A DNA stretch of 64,000 bases from Heliocidaris tuberculata (lineage: Eukaryota > Echinodermata > Echinoidea > Camarodonta > Echinometridae): NCBI GenBank assembly GCA_025618425.1, contig CM046833.1:5352356-5416355 (forward strand), given 5' to 3'. The notes under the pieces are model-generated. The model saw nothing but the letters and a program-made list of their open reading frames with translations, was not told where the DNA came from and did no database searches. Both the position numbers and the translations under genes were made by a program. How positions within the stretch are numbered: the first letter of the stretch is position 1; every line of letters begins with the position of its first letter. Positions 32,557 to 44,226 of the stretch are shown one piece after another.

Positions 32557-33237
32557 TATGTGTGTGTGTGAAGATTAATGAGACATGAGACAAGGCCGTA
32601 GCTGAACTTCAACTTTATTAGATCAAGCTTTCGGCCTTCCCGGCCTTCTTCAGGTTCTGAAGATAATACAAACATATAGCATATACTTCAATATACACAC
32701 ATATCATTGTGTGTGATCAACTATATATTTGTTCTCCTTTTCTCATCTTGCCTCTCTTTCTCTCTCTCTCTCTTTCTTCCCACCACACTTACCTGCTATC
32801 CCAATGTCAAAGGTCAGGAATTTATTCACACTTGACCGCACAAATTTTACACACCACACGCATACATTAATAGTCACCCTCAACGAAACTTCACTTTCGG
32901 TAAGTGATCTTTTACATTAAATTTCTGTACAGTATTTCTAAGCTATGTTCTTCCTATTCATTCATTAAGTTACTTGTAATTAACTGTAGCCATGAAGGTA
33001 TATGGTAATATCACTATGCAGATGTATATTTTGTTATTAAATGGAATATAAAAGCACACAATGATATGTGTGTATATTGAAGTATATGTTATAATTTATG
33101 TTTGTATTATCATCTTCAGAACCTGAAGAAGACCAGGAGGGCCGAAAGCTTGATCTAATAAAGTTGAAGTTCAGATACGTCCTTGTCTCCTGTCTCATCA
33201 ATCCTAACACTATACAATTCACCAAGCTGGGTATCTT

Positions 33238-33291
<54 letters not shown>

Positions 33292-33310
33292 CAAGTTGAT
33301 TCAATAATAC
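32450..33310. mobile_element. Inverted pair of Penelope-like repeats with (AT)n
   Basis: Two closely similar blocks of about 120 bp, one on the minus strand (about 32575-32690) and one on the plus strand (about 33095-33215), contain CCTGAAGAAG, then GGCCGAAAGCTTGATC and TAATAAAGTTGAAGTTCAG. AT microsatellites flank both on the outside (32478-32553 and 33240-33290). This motif and inverted LTR-like arrangement are typical of Penelope-like elements, but no coding part is present. Confidence 0.5.
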
Positions 33311-35957
33311 TTAAAAAACATATATATGATAAGAAATGTTTACATGAATAGAAAAACTATTTAAAGAAGTGAAGCACAGTAATTACATATAATAAACAAT
33401 TATACTATCATAATTCCAGTAAAATTAGGCATTGTAAAGAAACAGGACGGACGAGAAAGGGTTATAAGTAAAGCGATGAAGGGGCGGGAAATGAACGGAG
33501 AGGAAATACAATACGGAGGGGAAGCATAAGGGTCGTAAGAGGTGTGTGGAGGAAAATAGAGATAGAAAGAGAGGGAGTGGAAGGAAAAAGGGTTGGGAAA
33601 ATATACAAGAATGCTAATAATAATCTATAGCATAATGATTAATTGGGCTGTAATGGGCCAATGTACAGATGTATCGGATCACAATTAAAAGATACAAGCT
33701 GTTTACATCGTATACACAGAATCACAATTCATATGCTGACTCCAAAGAAAAAAACTGTTTTGGGCTTCCATTCAAAACATACTTTACCCATACATACACG
33801 CACACGCACAAAAATATGAAAATAATTTTTAAAATAGGTGTCTCATTTTGGAGACTAACCCTGCTCATGGAGATCCTAGGATCTGTATGGCCCTGCTACT
33901 CTTAGTCTCGACGTTAAACCAACAGCTAGGTCAATGAATAAGTCTAATCAAGAAACTCAATAAAAATTTCAAATCTCAATCTATTATTTGGCGAACTGAT
34001 CCCTCTAATTCTATTCCAAACTACTATTCATGTCACTTGCATAACATTGGCCAGTTTATTCTCTTAAATTCCGCATAGTTTCTTCGTGTAACCTCTAGTT
34101 TGTATGCACAAACCCTTGCCTTTTCTCGAAACAGAGAGTCTGAAGTGTACCCAATACCCTTACCCTGTAATATAGCTGCTCATGGACAAGCAGGAACCTG
34201 TGTTAACTTCACATTTCACAATATCACAGCATTGTAATATAATAATATGCTTGTTCACGTCTTCACCCCCCCTTAATAAATGCTCACCAGCATTCATATT
34301 TTTTGTAAATTAACTCAAATGAGAGAGAGAAAAAAAACCCCAAACAAACATCAGTGCGGTACCAATTACTATGCTGTTTGTTTTACATGTGTTATGATCA
34401 AAGATAAATGTATCTGCAACTTTGCATAATGTAAGTGGAATAAAATTGGAAATTGGCATAACAAAGGCAAGTAAAGCATGTCAACACAAACCCTTAACTT
34501 ATACCATTTTGGGGACTACCGATGGCTTTGAATACAGTTAATACAGCACCCGCGCGATAAATTGTGCCTTTGAATATTTATGTGCAATAAGAAATACAAC
34601 TGCAATTTCATTTCAAAGTATCACTCTTGTCACATATATTAATTTCCGGTTTTCATGGTTTTTAGGCCGATTGAGACTTTACATTATATTAGAATTTCTC
34701 GAGGCTATCTGGCTTCCAAATCAAGTGGCATACAGTTGAGACACTTCGTTGGACCCTACGTATTTTTAATGTTCAAATTTGCAGTGAGAATCTGCATCCC
34801 ACAAAACTACAACTATATAAACACAGGTGTTTGAAACATGATATATCGATGTGTAAAACCAAAATTTTTCTTGCGGGATATATATCGCACTGAAATGAGA
34901 ACACCTCATATCAAATTCTTACGAGTAAAATCTGTAGAGTAGATGTACAAGAAAATTATATAGATTTTCAGCATCAATATACTCTGGCAAAACGAGGGCA
35001 AGTTAAGAAAATGGGGGGGGGGGGGAAAAATATGATGTTCTTGTCCTTTCAGTGACTAAAGTTGTTTGAAATAGTAAGCAGTACTATTACTAAAATGAGT
35101 AACAAGAGCGTATGACAGCCTACATGGCACGTACTTCTAATATAACAATTTAGCATGAAAATACCAGAATAAACAGGGCTGGCAATTTATTTCATGTATT
35201 AAAAGAGAAATTTGACTCTCTCTCTCTCTTTTCTTTTTGTTGGTCTTTTCTCCCCCCCCCCCCTTTCTTTGTCCATTTCAGTACAGCATTGAAACAAAAT
35301 CGAGGAATTTCAATAAGACTTTGATTCGCCCTAGTGTTATCCAACTACCAAATATTTTGTATTAATGTCTTTGACGACCTGCGTACGTGGAACGGTAAGG
35401 CGGAAGACTAGCCAAGATGGCGGATATCTTGTGATCACGTATAGGCCCTACGAGCGATTCCTACAATTTGGCACCGGCGTGGGCCTTCTACAGCTTTCGG
35501 AGTTCTGTGACCTGAACCCTTTCGAAACATGACGTAACAGGGATATCTAGGGCCTATATAGGGTACAACTTTTCAACATAAATTTTCTTAAGCATGTTCA
35601 AAATTTTCCACAATTGACTGTGGAAAAGCAACAATCTCATAGACTAAAATTCAAAATATCCTGATACAAACATGTTATTTTTATAAGGTATTCATTCAAG
35701 TAGTTTTATGTTTACCATGTTCAATTTTGTACCAATGCAAGCACAGCTACGTGATGCATTTCAAATTGGCAATATTTGCCTCACGAGGGTACACATAAAA
35801 TAAGACTTAGTGATATTATGACGCTACTTATAAGACGCCTTGGATATGTGGTAAAAGCGACTCAATGCATATTGCACCATTTTTCTAAATTTTCTCTAAA
35901 ATTTCTCAATGTATCATCGGGCCGCTGATTGAATCTCCTGACCGCGGCTGCTACGTC
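33311..35957. other. Intergenic, left part of the tetraspanin B duplicated segment
   Basis: 33600-34110 matches 11765-12070, and 35730-35957 matches 14050-14213. G and C runs lie at 35012-35024 and 35251-35263. At 35410-35424 CAAGATGGCGGA resembles a YY1-type promoter motif, but no gene follows. Otherwise nothing is seen. Confidence 0.5.
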
Positions 35958-36053
35958 CTAGGGCCGCCGCCTCCGCCTTCGTCGGCCGCTTATGCCTTCA
36001 AAGCTAGCCTTGATCTGTCTCCTAAGACAGCATGCTAATGTGATGCCAATAAT
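35958..36053 (-). CDS. Tetraspanin B coding exon 6
   Basis: 32 codons including TAG: the end of TM4 (ITLACCL), then a tail that turns into GRRRRRRRP. The Arg run comes from a CGG/CGA/AGG-rich stretch with no counterpart in copy A. Confidence 0.82.
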   Translation of the reverse strand: MIGITLACCLRRQIKASFEGISGRRRRRRRP

Positions 36054-36402
36054 CTGAAACGGTAAGAAAATGATAATAAAATCACAAGAAATCTTCTATC
36101 ATTTTTATTTAGTTGGTACGATATGCATGCTATATGAAATTTCACGTTGTTTTGTTGATAATCAAAACTTCAGTTGTACCTGTTATCGAACCACAAGCGA
36201 CTTGGAATGAAAACGGCAGCGATTTTATGATGGAGAATTATAAAATATGATTCCGATACTACCCGACGACAACAGCAATATTATGATAATGGTTAACATA
36301 TAACTCAAATTCATTCTCCATCCAATAGGGGAACTTTAAAGGGCAACCCAACCCAGTTCTTGAGGGAGGGGGCTCAGTCTTTACTAAAAAATTTGACAAG
36401 CA

Positions 36403-36437
<35 letters not shown>

Positions 36438-37854
36438 TCCTCAGCATTTTTGGGCCCCTTTTTCACTCAAAAAATCTTTGAAAAAAAAAGAAGAAGGTCC
36501 TCAGCAGTTTGGGAGCCCCTTTTTGGTCCCAGGGGAGGGGGCCCGGGCCCCCCGGCCCCCTGGATCCGCCACTGACCCAACCTGCATTCTACATTTTAAG
36601 ATGTTCTTTTTTTTGTTGCTGTTATGTTTGTTACGTTTGTTCTTACTCTATAAGCACACTCTACGTGATGAAACTTTTTCATCTAGTTAAGAGGTAGTCA
36701 TGGTTGAGCAAACAATGAAACAATTCAAAGTTTGATCATTTTATTTTGGCATAAACCAATCAATACCTTATTGGTCATCTTGGCACTTTTCTCACTCCAT
36801 AACACAAGCTCTAAAATAGAGCATTTTCTGCATGCGCTGGTTGTTGGTATGTCGCACAAACTCTAACATCTTTTTTTTCTTTTTGGCTTTGCAAGAGGTC
36901 TGCCAAATCATCCATAAACTTATAATAATGCTTATAATGGAATTAAAAATTGCATATTGTAAAAGGAAAACCTAAGACTAGATCCATGTACTTACTTGAA
37001 CAACAGCAATACTAACGGCCAATCCTTCAATGGTTCTAATGTTATCACTCAGAAGACCCTTGAGCGCGGTGGAGCAAGGCTGAAGTAAAACAAAACAAGA
37101 CTTACTAATCAGAGATCGTGACTTAGTAAGTACTTGACGATAATTATGCAGTTTGGAGTAAGCCTATATGCAGTCAACGTCTACTTGCGTCAATAAGCCA
37201 AGCAGAAAAAGGGGGTTCTAAATTTTAATGCTGATGTTTCTTTGTGAATATAATGAACATCTGGGGCCCGTTGCACAAAGAGTTTGCGTCTAAACGCAAC
37301 TCTTAAAATCAAACGCAAGTCCTGAATGCGCACTTCTGATTGGCTGAAAATAAAGTTGCGTTTGATTTTCGTGAGTTGCGTTCAAACGCTAGTTCTGTGC
37401 AACGGGCCCCAGTACTTATATCGAATGTATTATCATCTTATTTACTACATGTACATGATGTATATAATTTATTCCCATGCAAAAAAAAAACCGAAACAAA
37501 ACTCCATTTCTTGTCTATGGATAATGAAAAAAAATAAAAAAATGACAACTCATTTAACGTGACCGCTGGGCACAGGCACAGCCCTGTAAGAGTTATTGTG
37601 GCAAAAGAAGAAGAAGAAGAAGAGAGAAGAAGAAGAAGAAGAAGAAGAAGAAGAAGAAGAAGAAGAAGAAGAAGAAGAAGAAGAAGAAGAAGAAGAAGAA
37701 GAAGAAGATAAAGAAGAAGAAGGAGAAGAAGAAGAAGAAGAAGAAGAAGAAAAGAAGAAGAAGAAGAAAAGAAGAAGAAGAAGAAGAAAAGAAGAAGAAG
37801 ATAAAAAAGATAAAAAAGAAGAAGAAGAAGAAGAAGAAGAAGAAGAAGAAGAAG

Positions 37855-37885
<31 letters not shown>

Positions 37886-40800
37886 TCTAAGATGATGATG
37901 AAGAAGAAAACAACATGTAATAGCTCGACCAAGTAGTAGGGTATCTGCTCAAGGATTTATTCTTAAATCAGAGTTGAATTCCAGCACGATAATTTGCACT
38001 TTTTAAGCTAGACAAAAAGGATCGATCGGAATGGAATCGCTGAGAGTCAAAATATACTGATATATACTGAAAGCATACTACTTATCCTGTTTCAAAGCTT
38101 ACGTCTTTGTGGATATCGAAGGTAGCTGAGCCAATGATATGACATCCTGGAGTGTCGGGTACTTTGCAGCAAGAATTAGGCACAAGGTTCGGTTGTTCTA
38201 CGTCCCATCCTCTCCAGTCTGTGTAGTTATCAACTCCACAACATTCCAGCTTCATTAAAGTACACGAAGAAAAAAAGAAAGAAAAGGTTAATATTCAAAA
38301 TACATGCATGTACCTGTATACATCCATTAATTGATCTCATTTGAACTTGAACATGCAATTGTCAAAACTTTATAATTGACCCAATTAATTTTTACATCTT
38401 CGTGTATTCTTGACATTAAAAAAGAAGAAGAAAATAGTCAAATGAGCGTCAACGCATCCAGGACTCGGCAAAGGGGGGGGGGGGGGGCACAATTCCAGAA
38501 AATCTCTGACAATCGAAAACAAATTTCTTTTTGTGTACTTCAGGAATGCTAGTTTGGATTTAAAGTGCTATACTAGTTGGTTATGCAGTGAAATGGATTA
38601 TTCACATTCATGCTCATTGTGCTATACCCCACTAACCATCTCGTTTTTCTTCTACTTTTCTCGTCTAGGCCTGTTTCTCTCACTTTTTATGCTCTTTGTA
38701 CTTTCTGTAAGATTTCAGGTTAATAAGCAATGTAATCTTCAAATTAGCAGTTTTCTATGCAAATTTATTTATCGTGGAATTCTTCTATCTTACCCTCTTT
38801 TCATTCTTGTCCTCACCTCCCCCTCCTCTTTCTAATTGCTTCTTTTTTTTTTCCTCTCTAATTTTGTTTACAAGTTGCATTATTTTTGTACTGTGTATTT
38901 TAGTAGTGATATACTTGTAACATTCTCATTTTTTTCTTGGAAGCTAACAGGATTACTGTGTATCATTTGCCTATTGATGTTTTATCAACCTTCCTACTGA
39001 TACTCTTAATGGGCATTGTAGACATGTATTACACGGGGTAACCTCGCTAGTCATAAGGACCACTTATTCAAAACTACTCATATGGACCGTTATTCATAGC
39101 GCGTGTTAAATGAATAGCGGTTTTCTATGAACAGCGGTTCTTATGAATAGCGAGCGGACCCGTATTACACATAACTGGTTGCTTTGATGGTTTTCGATAA
39201 ATGCTAGCAGATCTGTTGTGTGTTATATTTGTTTGTGATTTCTTCTGTACTGTACTTATAATAATGATCATAATAATAATAATAATAATAATAACAATAA
39301 TAATATTGCCCATTTATATAGCGCAACTACTATACAAATATACTCTACTGCTTTTTACAAAGTATTATATCATTAATTATCCCGGCTTTAGGCAAGCTGC
39401 TATGATGAGGCGCTGAAGCATTCAAGGAATGTCTTCCTACCATGTACCCATTTAATTCACCTGGGTGGAGAGTAGGAAATGTAGATTAATGTCTTGCCAA
39501 AGGACATTAGTGCCGCGGCGGGACTCGAACCGCGAGCCATGTTATGCACAGTCCGGTGACGTATCCACTAAACCACAACACCTATACTTATGCCACCACA
39601 CCTCATGAATATACATGTACATGTATCTTTAATCATGCATGTACATTTGGGATGTTATAATCCGTGCTATTTTACTCTTGCTCCTTAGGGAAGCTCCCCC
39701 CCCCCCCCTCCTTCTTCTTTGGTCCCTACCATTTTCTCTCTATTTCTATTTTCCCCCCTCTTTCATCTGCTATAACCATGATTACCATTCTATCAAAGAA
39801 AAATATGACAGAGAAGAAATCCTAAAAATTATCCGTAGAACCTCATGAAAATAGGCAAAAGATCTACATAATTTTTAGAATAAAAGTAGTGTCAGACCCA
39901 ACTTAAACTGAAGTATAGTGGCAAAGTCAGTATGGACTCTATGCATGGAACAAATCTACCGGTAACTGTATCCAAAACCAAGGTGCTGGAGTTAAGGAAA
40001 TGCCGTCTCTAAGATTGACCCGCACTCTAATGTGTTCAAATCAAAAGAATGGAGGCTCCGACTTCGTTATTTTCCAGAGATAATGTACTTACATTCTTTT
40101 GCATACTATCAAAAAGCTCTTGAGTTGAAGTACTTGATTTATAATTCTTCTGAAGCTCAGACATGTTCTCATCGACCAGCTGATCAATGTCATCACGCAG
40201 GATATAATAGCAAGAGACTCCCGCAGCCAGCTCCAAGATTAGAATTAGGACCATGAGGACAGCATACTATAGAAACAATTATGAAGAAAAAAAAAATAAT
40301 GAGACAAGATTAGAAGGAGGACCATGAGATGAAACAATCATTATGAAAATATTTCATAAAACAATATTAGGAGGAGTTCCATGATGAAAGCATACTATCA
40401 AAATATCAGTCAAAACCATACTTCATAAAACAGCCCGAAGATTAGAAAATGTAGCATGCTGATTGATGAAAGTGTTATATAAAGATCTTAAAAAAAAAAA
40501 AAGGAAGAAAACTTCGTAAAACAGAATTCGAAGTACAATGATAAAAGAGAAACTATATTTTAATCAAAACACGAATTATACTTTATATAACAACGCCAAG
40601 AATAGGATGAGTATCATAATGAAAATACAGGCCCTTCTACAATGACAATCATGATAAAAACAATTTCATAAAACAACTCCAATATTATGGAGAATTACTA
40701 TCAGAAAATTATGGCAAGAACAATGAAGAAGATTATAACTAAAAGATTGGAAGAAATGATATTATAAATCATACTTTAGAAACAAAGAAAAAAAAAACAC

Positions 40801-42480
40801 ATTCATTGGCTTCAAGTTCGAAAGGAAATGCGATGTTTTCATATTCACTGTTAAAAGTTTTAAATAGAGAATTAGGCACACTGTAAAAAATATTGGGTCA
40901 GAAAATTTCCAAACAAAAGTCATGAGGGTAATTATGACTGTGTCCCTTCATGGGCGCAAATCCAGGCGGACAGGGGGACATGTCCCCCCCCCTTTTTGAA
41001 GATAGGCGAATTGTCCTTCCCCCCCCCCCCCCACACACACACCTTTTTGAATAACCTTTTTTTCTTCTTTCTTTCTTTTTTTTTTTTTTTTTTTTGCTTA
41101 TCAGAGAATTTTGGAGGAAAACTAGAGGCAAAAGAATGTGATAACCTTTTTTTTTTTATATTAATTTTTTTTTTTTGGCTTGTCAGAGAATTTTGGAGGA
41201 AAACTAAACCCCAAAACTATGATAACCTTTTTTTTTTGGAGGGGGGGGGGGGGTGGGTTGTCAGAAAAAAAGTTCAGACATTTCGGAAAGGTACGAAAGA
41301 TAACTCATGTGATGTCCCCCCGAATTTCAAAATGGATTTGCGCCACTGTGTCTGACCAACTTTTAGTAATTTTTACCCAACTTAGGTAATGATTGACACA
41401 ATCACGTTCAACTTTTACTATGTACCAGCTGAGCTAAAAATCACCAGATTTGAACACATGAATATATTTGCTAGAAAGTCGGTGGATATTAACATATATT
41501 TACCTTTATGTTGGGCATTTTTTCAAACCCAAATTTTTACAGCACGGTAGACTGTATTCCCCCCTTTTTTTTCTTTTTGAAAGCCATTATCAAAGTGAGA
41601 TAAACTTACAATATTGAGTTTGCGACGGTCCAGGTTCAAGGCTCCACTGCATCCCAAGAATCCAGAGAGGAAGATGATGACACCAGCACAGATAAGGGCT
41701 ATGGTTAAAGCTTCATCCGTATGACCAGTGAAGTCTACATACCCTTGATAGATATCAAGTTCTTGGATACCTCTAATCGTGACAACAAGACCCAAGATCT
41801 GGTATGAGAATCAAGGTCATTCATTAGTAAAGCTGATTCTGCATGATACAGTAACTTCATGCATGAACTGTCGATACTACCAAGTTTGGTTGTTAACTTG
41901 TTAGGCAGTTATAAGATTATGTACATTTTGATGGGTTGAAAGGATATGATTACTACAGTGGGTATTAAAAAAAAAACCGTTACAATTTTGACATATTAAA
42001 ATTATGATAGAAAATTGACACAAAATTCCTAGACTGTGACATAATCATACATTTATACAAAAAAGTGATCTTTTTTTAAAAAAATGGGAGTACTTATTCG
42101 GACTGCTGGTTTAATTGTCTCTGTTCTTTCAATTTGGCGCAAGTCATTTTTCACACTCTGGACAAAAACGGTCAGTGCTCGCCCAAGCATGAGCAAAAAA
42201 TTGTTTTGTTAGTGGCGCTTGATAGAACAGACTATTGGGCATATATCGACATGAAAAAAATCTTATTATCTTAAGTATTTTGAAATGTGATTTTGGCAGA
42301 TTTTTCAAAAGTGTACTTTTTTTAGACGCACTGTATAGTCCTTATTAAGCAACATTTATGTCGTACCACTACTGTATAACCAGAACGATATCAACCCCTT
42401 TGTCTACTTACCAAAGAAGTGAAATTGAAGAAAAGTAACAAATCTCTGAGGCATCGCACTAAGTCGTATCCTTCTGACAT
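35958..42480 (-). CDS. Tetraspanin B (CD63/CD151-type), full gene
   Basis: A tandem paralogue of tetraspanin A with the same six phase-0 coding exons: 42412-42480, 41610-41798, 40093-40266, 38103-38249, 36996-37079 and 35958-36053, giving 252 residues. It keeps the large-loop pattern CCG, PNSCC, GC and PC, the ELAAG motif of TM3 and ACCL at the end of TM4. Oddities against copy A: the TM2-adjacent GCCG is GCSG (one likely palmitoylation cysteine lost); TM1 gains an Arg at residue 32 (VTIRGI); exon 3 has one extra codon (YY); and the C-terminus is a run of seven Arg before Pro and the stop. All splice sites are canonical, so it is probably expressed, but it evolves more freely than A. Confidence 0.88.
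36354..36574. mobile_element. G-rich TIR element with 8-bp target duplication
   Basis: Begins CAGTTCTTGAGGGAGGG and ends GGATCCGCCACTG, flanked by an exact 8-bp duplication ACCCAACC (36346-36353 and 36575-36582), as hAT elements make. The interior is poly-A and repeats of GGTCCTCAGCA. An element with related ends lies at the matching place in copy A (about 15028). Confidence 0.65.
36996..37079 (-). CDS. Tetraspanin B coding exon 5
   Basis: 84 bp, 28 codons: the last loop cysteine and start of TM4. Donor GTAAGT. Clearly less conserved with A than exon 4 is. Confidence 0.85.
37263..37410. mobile_element. Short foldback MITE with TGATTGGCTGA core, copy 2
   Basis: 148 bp with ends GGGGCCCGTTGCACAAAGA and, as complement, GGGGCCCGTTGCACAGAA. 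The interior holds TCTGATTGGCTGAAAAT. Located in tetraspanin B intron 4 and absent from copy A. Confidence 0.75.
37603..37884. repeat. GAA/TTC microsatellite in tetraspanin B intron 4
   Basis: About 280 bp, orthologous in position to the 925-bp tract of copy A: both follow GAGTTATTGTGGCAAAAGAA. It has more AAAAG interruptions. Confidence 0.92.
38103..38249 (-). CDS. Tetraspanin B coding exon 4
   Basis: 49 codons, very close to copy A, with CCGVDNYTDW, PNSCC and PGC. Donor GTAAGC. Confidence 0.92.
38250..39259 (-). other. Tetraspanin B intron 3, proximal part
   Basis: Non-coding. A 14-base G run lies at 38474-38487. A 100-codon plus-strand frame at 38533-38835 is hydrophobic and unrecognised, and is taken as chance. 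Confidence 0.45.
39260..39582 (-). mobile_element. tRNA-derived SINE
   Basis: Read on the minus strand: a tRNA-like head with a B-box GGTTCGAGTCC (39521-39531) and an A-box-like stretch (GTGGTTTAGTGGATAC) near 39563-39578, then a body, and a (TTA)n tail at 39260-39305. The body contains the phrase CTATATAAATGGGCAATATT before the tail. It lies in tetraspanin B intron 3. Confidence 0.75.
40093..40266 (-). CDS. Tetraspanin B coding exon 3
   Basis: 58 codons: TM3 and the first part of the large loop, with one more residue than copy A. The acceptor TTGTTTCTATAG is identical to copy A. Confidence 0.9.
40267..40945 (-). repeat. Tetraspanin B intron 2: unexpanded exon-3-like units
   Basis: 40267-40410 holds two or three degenerate units like those of the copy A array (GATTAGAAGGAGGACCATGA, then GTTCCATGATGAAAGCATAC). 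They show the state before expansion. The rest is non-coding and aligns with copy A. Confidence 0.65.
40946..41345. mobile_element. 400-bp G-rich TIR element, empty site in paralogue
   Basis: The ends read ATGGGCGCAAATCC and, as complement, AGTGGCGCAAATCC, flanked by an 8-bp duplication CTGTGTCC / CTGTGTCT (40938-40945 and 41346-41353). Copy A has the uninterrupted GACTGTGTCCGACCAAC. The interior holds homopolymers and repeats of TTGTCAGAGAATTTTGGAGG. A relative lies at about 25390. Confidence 0.75.
41610..41798 (-). CDS. Tetraspanin B coding exon 2
   Basis: 63 codons: rest of TM1 with the odd Arg, small loop (YQGYVDFTGH), TM2 and GCSG. Acceptor CTCATACCAG, donor GTAAGT. Confidence 0.9.
41799..42411 (-). 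other. Tetraspanin B intron 1
   Basis: Non-coding. Much shorter than intron 1 of copy A because it lacks the 887-bp foldback and the homopolymer blocks. Confidence 0.55.
42412..42480 (-). CDS. Tetraspanin B coding exon 1
   Basis: 23 codons, MSEGYDLVRC onward, covering the N-terminus and first half of TM1. Donor GTAAGT. Confidence 0.85.
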
Positions 42481-43022
42481 TTTGGATGATCTTGTCAGTT
42501 TTGTCGATCAATCAGTCCATAACGAGAGAGAAATAATGCATTAATACTATTTTTCAGAGTGAGGAATCCAGCCAGTGTGCTATTGCAATGTGTAGCATGT
42601 TTCGAACTAACCCACATGCAATAAAACCTATGCCTTTGACCTTAATCATATATTTACTCTCGCTTTATGCGTTCGGGATGAGCAAATAAAGAACACATAT
42701 TTTCCTACGCAAATCGGAAAAGTAGATCGTTCTCGATGTGTATAAATATCTTGCTTTATCTTTTCATCGAAGTGTAGGAATGGTTAGTTCTTTTGAATAT
42801 ATCCATTGCCTCCCCCTCCTCTCTCATTCTCTCTCTGACGTGGTAACGATCATGTACTTCAGTATTTTCCATGGCACATGAAACAGTGCATGTCAGATCA
42901 CCCCCCCCCCTATTTGTAGCAATATCATTTCGCAGCATCGTCATCGATATTTATATACATGGATGTGTCATATTTACTGTTTACCAAATGCATACTGTTC
43001 AAAATTTACACATTTAAACAGG
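42481..43022 (-). promoter_or_regulatory. Upstream region of tetraspanin B
   Basis: Conserved with 24399-24920 upstream of copy A up to about 42975, consistent with a shared promoter or 5' UTR. No core element can be assigned. Confidence 0.35.
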
Positions 43023-43326
43023 TAACTTTGAATCATTCCGCTAGTGCTCATAGAACAAATTGGAAAGGTAACTAGTAGATGGAAATTGAAGAGCAAGGTC
43101 AAAACTATCGAAATGTGATTTAATTGAAATAAAAGTGGCTTGACCATAGCGGAATATGCTTTTTCGCAGACGGTAATTTTCCATACTTTACGTGTAAAGA
43201 CAAATAACTTTTAATGAAATATAATTTTCTTCCCGATAGATTAGACCTTGCTCTTCAACCTGTATACCTAGTTGCTTTCTTTGGTATTAAATTTTTGTTT
43301 CAATGCTAGCGGACCGATTCAAAGTG
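43023..43326. mobile_element. 304-bp foldback MITE
   Basis: Inverted arms of about 75 bp: CTTTGAATCATTCCGCTAG against its near complement, and AGAGCAAGGTC near the loop side. A second half-copy of one arm follows at about 43410-43500 (AGATTAGACTTGCTCTTAA). Confidence 0.65.
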
Positions 43327-43938
43327 AGTTGTCCGCCCCCTACATAATACGTTGAGTATATAGAAATTGACTGCAATAAGACTAGTCTGCTATGGTCAAA
43401 GACCTTTTTTCTCTCGATAGATTAGACTTGCTCTTAATTTACTTACATCTAGTCGCTTCTTTCGGTATTTTCTCTAAGCGCTAGCAGACCGTTGGATACT
43501 ATAGGTTTTCCCGCCCAATTTCATCACAGTTGCATTCGAATTCATTAATAGGCGTTCAAGATCGAACGATTTTCGTCAACTCTCTGCTCTCATGGTTCAT
43601 TTTCATTCTTTGAACATTCAATTTCGTTTTATATCATTCCTTTTAAATTTTATTTCATTCAATTTAGAGAGAAATTCGTTCAAGCTAACGACGCGAAGTT
43701 GTCATTAAATTTCGCGCCAGCTGGATAGACGTTCAATTTCGTCCCAAATACCAATTTCAATTTCATTTAGAGGCACACACCTTCGCACTTTGAACGTTCG
43801 AATTCAATTAAGATAAACAAGTTCTGTAGTTCGATGTAATTCTTACCTCATTTTTTTCACGTCATATGCACCCTTTTTCACTGTTTTTGATTATATAATT
43901 TCCTTCTCATTTTCAAACTTTCATTTTCAAAGTTTATT

Positions 43939-44070
43939 TTAATCATATTTCATGTTTATTCCTAGAGTGTCGGCCAGTTCTAGGTAGTCTTGCTGGTTGT
44001 TAAATGCTTCAGCCAACCTAGCTCTGTCCGTATTCGAGATATTCATGTACTCTCCTCGAGCAGCCGCCAT
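43939..44070 (-). CDS. 43-residue HTH-like ORF in a TIR element
   Basis: Starts MAAARGEYMNISNTDRAR and continues with LAEAFNNQQDYLELADTLGI. The spacing of LAEAF, DYLELA and LGIN fits the first two helices of a helix-turn-helix as in transposase N-termini. It ends at once after LGINMKYD, and the stop overlaps AATAAA (TAAAATAAA). This looks like the first DNA-binding piece of a transposase left in a deleted element. It is too short to prove coding, and the family cannot be named. Confidence 0.4.
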   Translation of the reverse strand: MAAARGEYMNISNTDRARLAEAFNNQQDYLELADTLGINMKYD

Positions 44071-44226
44071 AGACGTGTATAAATGAATTGTATATGCATG
44101 AAAGTGGAGTTATATGAGCTGTTGCTTCGATGACGGTTTGTCAGAGGAATGAGAAAGTTCAATATAAGGCAAAGGTCCCATTTCAAGGTACATAAAGTTT
44201 ACATAATAAGTCAAACAGATGCAGAT

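Noticed and set aside
37438..37932. A 164-codon Leu-rich frame and a 99-codon Glu-rich frame
   Set aside because: Same cause: the GAA tract of tetraspanin B.
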